Positions 56,430 to 64,000 of a stretch of 64,000 nucleotides of DNA are shown one piece after another. The stretch is from Amycolatopsis albispora (lineage in GTDB: Bacteria; Actinomycetota; Actinomycetes; Mycobacteriales; Pseudonocardiaceae). How positions within the stretch are numbered: position 1 is the stretch's first letter; each line of letters begins with the position of its first letter. Position numbers and translations under genes: made by a program. Below the pieces are notes generated by a model. It made no database searches and was not told the DNA's origin. It was given only the letters and a program-made list of their open reading frames with translations. The DNA is taken from positions 3,844,001 through 3,908,000 of the forward strand of contig NZ_CP015163.1 of assembly GCF_003312875.1 (NCBI RefSeq). Direction: 5' to 3'.

Positions 56430-56761
56430 AAACCTCCCCTGAACACCAACCGGCCGCGCCCGTCACCCGGGGGATCCACCCTATGCCAACCCAAGATCGT
56501 CAGCATCAGCGGCACGCCGCTCAGCCGAACCCCTCAGGTAAGCCGCACCCCTCGGCTCAAGCCCCCTTCAGCTCGGCGCAGCCGACCGCTGGAACTCCCT
56601 AGTGACCCAGCTCACCCGCGCGGCACACCAAGATCCACCCCGCGCCGCCCACCCCGCAGCTCAACGCGGAATTCCCGGCCCCGCAAGCCAAACCCGCCGG
56701 TATGCACCCGCCGTCCGGTCCGCTTGACAACGCCGAGCGCGCGACCGCACCATCACCCCTC
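56430..56761. other. Intergenic region between dnaE and the GntR gene
   Basis: This 330-bp divergent gap is C-rich on the plus strand and holds no convincing gene. TTGACA at 56724-56729 is the only clear -35-like element, 33 bp before the GTG of the regulator gene. A matching -10 element is not obvious. Confidence 0.5.
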
Positions 56762-57484
56762 GTGAACCTGTCAGACAGCCAGACAGTCGGACATACCGCC
56801 CGGCGGATGACCGCGATGGAGGCGGTGCTCGCCGGGCTCCGCGGCGCCATCGAGCGCGGAGACTACGCCGTCGGCGGCAAGCTGCCGTCGGAGGCCGCGC
56901 TGTCGGCGGAGTTCGAGGTCAGCCGCTCGGTGGTGCGCGAGGCGCTGCGCGCGCTGCAGGCACTCGGGCTGACCGTATCCCGCCCGGGCAAGGGCACCTT
57001 CGTCGCGGCCGCGGGCCCGGTGGAGAACCCGGTCTTCGGCGACTACTCGGCCCGCGACCTGTTCGAGGTCCGCAGGCACGTGGAGATCCCGGTCGCCGGG
57101 TACGCGGCCCTGCGCCGCGGCCAGGACGACCTCGACCTGCTCGAGCACCTGCTCGACAAGATGGGCGCCGAAACCGACAACACCGGCTGGGTGGCGCTGG
57201 ACAGCCTGTTCCACATCACCATCGCCCAGGCCTCGGGCAACCCGGCCTTCGGCAAGGTCATCGAGGAGATCCGCGACGCGCTCTCCCGCCAGTCGAGCTT
57301 CCTCAACCAGCTCGGCGACCGCCAGGCCGAGTCCAACGCCGAGCACGCCGAAATCGTGCGCGCCATCGCCGACGGGGCCGAAGCGGCCGCCGTCGAAGCG
57401 ATGACCCGGCACCTCGACAACGTCGAGCGAACCCTCGAAACCATCGTGCGCAAAGACGCGCACCGACCCTCGGAGCACCCGTGA
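56762..57484 (+). CDS. GntR-family (FadR subfamily) regulator of the asparagine operon
   Basis: The product is 240 residues from GTG 56762 or 225 from ATG 56807. Its winged helix reads [40 protein letters not shown], and the C-terminal FCD domain has [18 protein letters not shown] and [15 protein letters not shown] with the metal-binding His residues. It is first in a three-gene unit with 4-bp overlaps, so it almost certainly senses asparagine, aspartate or a related compound. A GntR-like palindrome lies within the first codons of the longer form. Confidence 0.88.
   Translation: MNLSDSQTVGHTARRMTAMEAVLAGLRGAIERGDYAVGGKLPSEAALSAEFEVSRSVVREALRALQALGLTVSRPGKGTFVAAAGPVENPVFGDYSARDLFEVRRHVEIPVAGYAALRRGQDDLDLLEHLLDKMGAETDNTGWVALDSLFHITIAQASGNPAFGKVIEEIRDALSRQSSFLNQLGDRQAESNAEHAEIVRAIADGAEAAAVEAMTRHLDNVERTLETIVRKDAHRPSEHP
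56768..56778. promoter_or_regulatory. FadR/GntR-type palindrome CTGTCAGACAG
   Basis: The perfect 11-bp palindrome matches the TNGTNNNACNA pattern of FadR-subfamily operators. It lies between the upstream GTG (56762) and downstream ATG (56807) of the regulator gene, followed by a half-similar AGACAGTC. If the ATG is the true start, this is a leader operator; autoregulation is inferred. Confidence 0.5.
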
Positions 57485-58920
57485 CGGACCAGATCCTGCA
57501 GCCGGCCAAGGCGACGGCCGAACCGGTCGACGCCGGGGACGCCGGCTACAGCAAGGCGCTCAAGCCGCGGCACATCAGCATGATCGCCATCGGCGGCGCC
57601 ATCGGCACCGGCCTGTTCCTCGGCGCCGGCGGCAGGCTCGCCTCGGCGGGGCCCGCGCTCGCGGTCGCCTACGCCATCTGCGGCCTCTTCGCCTTCTTCG
57701 TGGTGCGCGCGCTCGGCGAGCTGATCCTGCACCGCCCGTCCTCCGGCGCGTTCGTCTCCTACGCGCGTGAGTTCATGGGCGAGAAGGGCGCCTACGTCGC
57801 CGGGTGGATGTACTTCCTCAACTGGGCCACCACCGGCATCGCGGACATCACCGCGATCGCGCTGTACGCCCACTTCTGGAGCTTCTTCACGCCGATCCCG
57901 CAGTGGGTGCTGGCGCTGGTCGCGCTGGCCATCGTGCTGGTGCTGAACCTGGTCTCGGTGAAGCTGTTCGGCGAGCTGGAGTTCTGGTTCGCCATCATCA
58001 AGGTGGCCGCGCTGGTCATCTTCATGGGCATCGGCATCTTCCTGCTGGTCACCGGCGACCCGATCAACGGCACCACGCCGAGCGTCGGCCTGCTCGGCAG
58101 CGAGGGCGGTTTCCTGCCGAACGGCCTGCTCCCGCTGGTGCTGGTGATCCAGGGCATCGTGTTCGCCTACGCCTCGGTCGAGCTGGTCGGCGTCACCGCC
58201 GGGGAGACCGCCGAACCGGCGAAGATCATGCCGAAGGCGATCAACTCGATCATGTGGCGGATCGGTGTCTTCTACGTCGGCTCGGTGGTGCTGCTGGCGA
58301 TGCTGATGCCGTGGAGTTCCTACACCAAGGGCGAAAGCCCGTTCGTCACCGTGCTGTCGAACATCGGCATCCCCGCCGCGGGTGACGTGATGAACCTGGT
58401 GGTGCTGACCGCGGCGATGTCGAGCCTGAACTCCGGGCTGTACTCCACCGGCCGCATCCTGCGCTCGATGGCGGTGGCCGGTTCGGCGCCGAAGTTCACC
58501 GGCGTGATGAACCGCAACCACGTGCCCTACGGCGGCATCCTGCTCACCGCGGCGATCTGCGTGCTGGGCGTCGGCCTGAACTACGTGGTGCCCGCGGACG
58601 CCTTCGAGATCGTGCTGAACTTCGCCGCCATCGGCATCCTGTCCACCTGGGGCATCATCATGCTGTCGCACCTGCTGTTCTGGCGGAAGGCGAAGGCCGG
58701 GCTGGCGCAGCGGCCGTCGTTCCGGCTGCCCGGCTCCCCGGTCACCGAGATCGTCACCCTGGTCTTCCTGGCCAGCGTGGTGGTGCTGATGTGGTTCGAC
58801 GAGCTGGGCAGGCTGACCCTGCTGTCGCTGCCCGCGATCGTGCTGGCGCTGGTGGTCGGCTGGTTCGTCGTCCGCAAGCGGGTGGACACCACGAAGGCAC
58901 TGGGCGAGGGCAGGCCGTGA
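57481..58920 (+). CDS. Amino acid permease, probably for asparagine (AnsP-like)
   Basis: The 479-residue APC transporter has 12 helices and the amino-acid/proton symporter motifs [20 protein letters not shown] (helix 1 substrate site), [19 protein letters not shown] and the helix 8 segment [15 protein letters not shown]. Its N-terminus resembles L-asparagine/GABA permeases. The GTG overlaps the regulator stop by 4 bp and its stop overlaps the asparaginase start by 4 bp. Substrate is inferred from that context. Confidence 0.85.
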   Translation: MTDQILQPAKATAEPVDAGDAGYSKALKPRHISMIAIGGAIGTGLFLGAGGRLASAGPALAVAYAICGLFAFFVVRALGELILHRPSSGAFVSYAREFMGEKGAYVAGWMYFLNWATTGIADITAIALYAHFWSFFTPIPQWVLALVALAIVLVLNLVSVKLFGELEFWFAIIKVAALVIFMGIGIFLLVTGDPINGTTPSVGLLGSEGGFLPNGLLPLVLVIQGIVFAYASVELVGVTAGETAEPAKIMPKAINSIMWRIGVFYVGSVVLLAMLMPWSSYTKGESPFVTVLSNIGIPAAGDVMNLVVLTAAMSSLNSGLYSTGRILRSMAVAGSAPKFTGVMNRNHVPYGGILLTAAICVLGVGLNYVVPADAFEIVLNFAAIGILSTWGIIMLSHLLFWRKAKAGLAQRPSFRLPGSPVTEIVTLVFLASVVVLMWFDELGRLTLLSLPAIVLALVVGWFVVRKRVDTTKALGEGRP

Positions 58921-59846
58921 TCGACCACGTTCCACTGCTCCACGTCCTGCGCGACGGGATGGTCGAGAGCGTCCACTTCGGCTCCGTCGTGGTGCTCGGC
59001 CCGGACGGCGAGGTGCGCTTCGCCACCGGTGACGTGAAGTCGCCCGGCTACCCGCGCTCGGCGGCGAAACCGCTGCAGGCGGTGGCGATGACCCGGCTCG
59101 GCCTCGACCTGCCGGACGACCTCCGCGCGCTGGTCGCGGCCAGCCACTCCGGCGAGGACTTCCACCTCGCCGGGGTCCGCCGCATCCTGGGCGACGCCGG
59201 GTGCACCCGGGCCGATCTCCGCAACCCGGTGGACCTGCCGTACGACCCGGTGGTCCGGGACGCCTGGCTGACCGCCGGGCGCCCGGCCAGCAAGCTCTCG
59301 CACAACTGCTCCGGCAAGCACGCGGCGATGCTGGCGGTCAGCCGCGACCACGGCTGGTCCACAAAGGACTACCTGCGGCCGGATCACCCGCTGCAGCGCG
59401 AGATCGCGAACGTGGTCACCGAGCTGTCCGGCGAGGAGATCGCGAAGGTGGCCGCCGACGGCTGCGGTGCCCCGCTGTTCTCGATCTCCCTGCTCGGGCT
59501 GACCAGGGCGATCGGGCGCATCGCGGCAGCCGACCCGGACACCGCCGAGGGCACCGTGGCGCACGCGATCCGGCGGCACCCGGAGATGGTGGCCGGGACC
59601 CGGCGTGACGTGACCAGGCTGATGCGGTCGGTGCCCGGCCTGATCGCGAAAGACGGATTCGAAGGCGTGCAGGTCGCCGCGCTGCCGGACGGCTCCGCGC
59701 TCGGCATCAAGATCGCCGACGGCGGCGACCGCGCCCGGCTGCCGGTCACCCTGGCCGCGCTGGGCGTGCTCGGCGTGGAGACCGGTCTGGACCAGGACCC
59801 GTCGATGCGCGTGACCGGGGAACTGGCGCTGGCCCCGGTCGGCTGA
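58917..59846 (+). CDS. L-asparaginase (thermolabile, PF06089 family)
   Basis: This 309-residue enzyme belongs to the beta-lactamase-fold asparaginase family known from Rhizobium etli. Landmarks are [14 protein letters not shown] with the Ser-x-x-Lys catalytic pair, [30 protein letters not shown] and [18 protein letters not shown]. It releases ammonia and aspartate from asparagine. No signal peptide is seen, so it acts on asparagine brought in by the preceding permease. It starts at GTG 58917, overlapping the permease stop. Confidence 0.88.
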   Translation: MIDHVPLLHVLRDGMVESVHFGSVVVLGPDGEVRFATGDVKSPGYPRSAAKPLQAVAMTRLGLDLPDDLRALVAASHSGEDFHLAGVRRILGDAGCTRADLRNPVDLPYDPVVRDAWLTAGRPASKLSHNCSGKHAAMLAVSRDHGWSTKDYLRPDHPLQREIANVVTELSGEEIAKVAADGCGAPLFSISLLGLTRAIGRIAAADPDTAEGTVAHAIRRHPEMVAGTRRDVTRLMRSVPGLIAKDGFEGVQVAALPDGSALGIKIADGGDRARLPVTLAALGVLGVETGLDQDPSMRVTGELALAPVG

Positions 59847-59925
59847 TTTCCGAGGTTTGGCCTGCCCCCCGTCCGGGTAACCCTGACAGCTCGCGCGTTC
59901 GTTCGAGGAGCTGAGGAGCCCGGCG

Positions 59926-61374
59926 GTGAGTTCGGCGGACCACACGTTGCCGCGGTTCGACCTGCCCGTTTTCGCCGAGGAGCCGGTGAGCCCGGCGCTG
60001 GTGGGCGGGCGGTACCGCCTGCTGTCGAAGACGGGTGCGGGCAGCAGTGCCGTGGTGTACCGGGCGCTGGACCTGCGGACCGAGCGGGACGTGGCGGTGA
60101 AGCTGTTCCACGCCGGGGTCGCCGGCCAGGATTTCCTGCGCCGGGAGCGGGAGTTCCGGGTGCTGGCCGAGTTGCGGCACCCCGGCCTGGTCGAGTTCCG
60201 CGAGTCGGGCTTCGACCTGGACCGGGCGTATCTGGTGATGCAGCTGGTCGAGGGCCCGACGCTGGCGGGCCGCATCCTGTACGGCCGGTTGACGGCGGCA
60301 GAAACGGCACGCCTCGGCGCAGCCGTCGCCGACGCGCTCGCGTACGTGCATTCCCGCGGGATCACCCACCGCGACCTGAAACCGGCGAACATCCTCCTCG
60401 CCGGCGACTGCCCCCTGCTCACCGACTTCGGCCTGGCGCACCGGCTGGGCAGTACCGACCTGACCGCCAGCGGCGCGGTCGTCGGCACGGCCGCGTACAT
60501 GGCCCCGGAGCAGGTGCGGGGCGGTGAGGTCGGCCCGCCGGCGGACGTCTACGCGCTGGGCCTGATCCTGCTGGAATGCCTTACGGGGTATCGCGAATAC
60601 CCGGGCACGATGGTCGAATCCGCCCTGGCAAGGCTGACGAGGTCGCCGGAAATCCCGGACACGGTCCCGCCCGCGCTGAGGGACCTCCTGAGCCGCATGA
60701 CCGACAAGCACCCGACCGCCCGTCCGACGGCCACCCAGCTGGCCCTCGAACTGGAAACAGTCGCCCAGACGGTGCTCCAGCCGGAACCCGCACCCCCACT
60801 CCCGGCCGCCTTGCCACGGGCACCGCTCAACACGCCGCTGGCAGCTCACCAGCCTGCACCGCCGGTTGATGAGCCACGGCACCCACCAATTTGCGAGCCA
60901 TGGCAACCGCCGGTTAGCGACTCGCCGGAACCGCCGGTTAGCGACTCGCAGGAACAACCACCCGCTAGCGAGCCGCAGGAACTACCGGTTGGCGAGCCGC
61001 GGAAACGGCGTAGGAAGTTGCTGCTGTCCGCTGCGCTCCCGGCGGTCGCAGCGGTGGCCGCCGGTGCCTTCGCGCTGGTGAACATCGATTCCCCAGGCAT
61101 CCCGGCCACTCAGGCCCCGCAGCATCCGCCCACGCCACCGACCGCGACCGCGCCAGTTGTCCCCGCCGCGACCGCGACCCTCTCCCCCGCCACCGGCGGC
61201 GAACCCCGGGGACAGTCGCAGCCCGGGAGCGGGGACACCACCCAGCCCCAGCCGACCGGCAACCGCGACGAGAACAGCAACCAGAACACCCCCGCGAACA
61301 ACCCCGAGAACATCACCGACAACAACGGCAAGCCGAAGAACCAGCCACCGAAAAAGCCACGAAACAACAACTAG
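59926..61374 (+). CDS. Membrane-anchored Ser/Thr protein kinase
   Basis: The 482-residue PknB-type kinase has a complete catalytic domain: GAGSSAVVY glycine loop, DVAVKLF Lys, HRDLKPANIL (H148, D150), TDFGLAHR and GTAAYMAPEQVRG. After residue 290 comes a Pro-rich juxtamembrane stretch containing short imperfect EPxxPPxSDSx repeats, a basic stop RKRRRK, one helix (LLLSAALPAVAAVAAGAFAL) and an extracytoplasmic Thr/Pro/Asn-rich tail with no PASTA domain. The target is unknown. The GTG start at 59926 is preceded by GAGGAG. It is convergent with the rRNA operon. Confidence 0.92.
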   Translation: MSSADHTLPRFDLPVFAEEPVSPALVGGRYRLLSKTGAGSSAVVYRALDLRTERDVAVKLFHAGVAGQDFLRREREFRVLAELRHPGLVEFRESGFDLDRAYLVMQLVEGPTLAGRILYGRLTAAETARLGAAVADALAYVHSRGITHRDLKPANILLAGDCPLLTDFGLAHRLGSTDLTASGAVVGTAAYMAPEQVRGGEVGPPADVYALGLILLECLTGYREYPGTMVESALARLTRSPEIPDTVPPALRDLLSRMTDKHPTARPTATQLALELETVAQTVLQPEPAPPLPAALPRAPLNTPLAAHQPAPPVDEPRHPPICEPWQPPVSDSPEPPVSDSQEQPPASEPQELPVGEPRKRRRKLLLSAALPAVAAVAAGAFALVNIDSPGIPATQAPQHPPTPPTATAPVVPAATATLSPATGGEPRGQSQPGSGDTTQPQPTGNRDENSNQNTPANNPENITDNNGKPKNQPPKKPRNNN

Positions 61375-61439
61375 CCCCGCGGACACAGGCAGCGCACCAC
61401 ACCAACCGCCGCCCGGCGCAAAGGACCCCTGAACACAAA

Positions 61440-61487
61440 AAAGAGTGTGGCCTCGAACCCAACCCGGGATTCGAGGCCACACTCTTT
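61440..61487 (-). terminator. rRNA operon terminator
   Basis: A perfect 18-bp stem (61440-61457 with 61470-61487) has a 12-base loop and, on the minus strand, a run of six T. It lies just beyond the 5S gene and also faces the end of the kinase gene, so it can stop transcription from both sides. Confidence 0.9.
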
Positions 61488-61500
61488 ATCATTAAGTTAA

Positions 61501-61619
61501 GTTCGGCGGCGTCCTACTCTCCCACACCCCTTCGAGTGCAGTACCATCGGCGCTGGCAGGCTTAGCTTCCGGGTTCGGAATGGGACCGGGCGTTTCCCCG
61601 CCGCTATAACCACCGAAAC
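61501..61619 (-). rRNA. rrf: 5S ribosomal RNA
   Basis: On the minus strand the sequence begins GTTTCGGTGGTTATAGCG and ends AGTAGGACGCCGCCGAAC, with the conserved loop CCCATTCCGAACCCGGAAG between. The ends pair with each other as in 5S helix I. It is the last gene of the 16S-23S-5S operon, which is read right to left. Confidence 0.95.
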
Positions 61620-61693
61620 ACTACGAAACAACACACACGTGTCATACGTTTCCGGTGTGGTGTCTCAGACACCGTAGAGTGGATGCGAAGCAC
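61620..61693 (-). other. 23S-5S intergenic spacer
   Basis: These roughly 75 bases contain GGTGTC...GACACC type complementary stretches typical of rRNA processing stems (for example GGTGTCTGAGACACC on the minus strand). No tRNA is present. Confidence 0.6.

Positions 61694-64000
<2,307 letters not shown>

Noticed and set aside
52758..56765. A 1335-codon plus-strand open frame opposite dnaE
   Set aside because: It mirrors the dnaE frame; its protein is Arg/His/Asp-rich without domains, as expected for the antisense of a high-GC gene.

Overview
The window looks like chromosome of a high-GC actinomycete of the Pseudonocardiales, probably Amycolatopsis or a close relative. Three things support this. 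Wobble positions are strongly G/C. The cytochrome bcc-aa3 genes are of actinobacterial type: three-helix Rieske protein, di-heme QcrC, CtaF subunit IV. The gene order follows the mycobacterial block that runs from trpD through qcr/cta, asnB, adoK, erpA, pepB and dlaT to lipB and lipA. The 23S rRNA also carries the extra domain III helix typical of Actinomycetota. No phage, insertion sequence, CRISPR array or plasmid functions were seen. Genus-level placement is inference.

Layout. 1-4.2 kb: a partial PadR regulator with a 13-bp-periodic operator-like array, an NYN-domain protein, an exonuclease/GIY-YIG fusion and a small Lrp-type ligand-binding protein. 4.3-13.9 kb: respiratory block qcrB-qcrA-qcrC-ctaE (minus strand), an atypical receiver protein with trpD (plus strand), then ctaF-ctaC (minus) and asnB (plus). 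14-17.5 kb: an IclR-regulated lipoprotein-dependent ABC importer. 17.9-25.3 kb: a short LuxC-like protein, adoK, erpA, a DUF3043 protein, an aldo-keto reductase, an IspD-family enzyme, cobT and ilvE. 25.4-33.6 kb: small membrane and unknown genes, leucyl aminopeptidase, an SMI1/KNR4 protein, lpd and the E2 acyltransferase. 33.7-43.5 kb: a decayed head-to-head TetR/NTF2-like pair, a beta-lactamase-like serine hydrolase with an ArsR-like regulator, a TIGR01777 epimerase, a PAP2 phosphatase, lipB, an F420-type oxidoreductase, a TetR regulator, an SDR, lipA and a DedA protein. 43.5-52.8 kb: peptidase-like hydrolase, acyl-CoA dehydrogenase, patatin, L,D-transpeptidase, LtrA-like protein and an MFS exporter. 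52.8-61.4 kb: dnaE, a GntR-permease-asparaginase operon and a Ser/Thr kinase. 61.4-64 kb: the 5S gene and the 3' part of the 23S gene, both minus strand.

How they fit together. Central metabolism dominates: respiratory supercomplex subunits, the lipoate-dependent dehydrogenase components (lpd, E2) with the lipoylation enzymes (lipB, lipA), and both asparagine synthesis (asnB) and a tightly coupled asparagine uptake/degradation cassette.

The least explained structure is a family of near-identical 24-25-bp-arm palindromes found only in tail-to-tail gene gaps, at 10.3, 14.0 and 24.1 kb. A variant at 24.0 kb has an interleaved A-B-A'-B' layout and lies between two copies of the 3' end of cobT.
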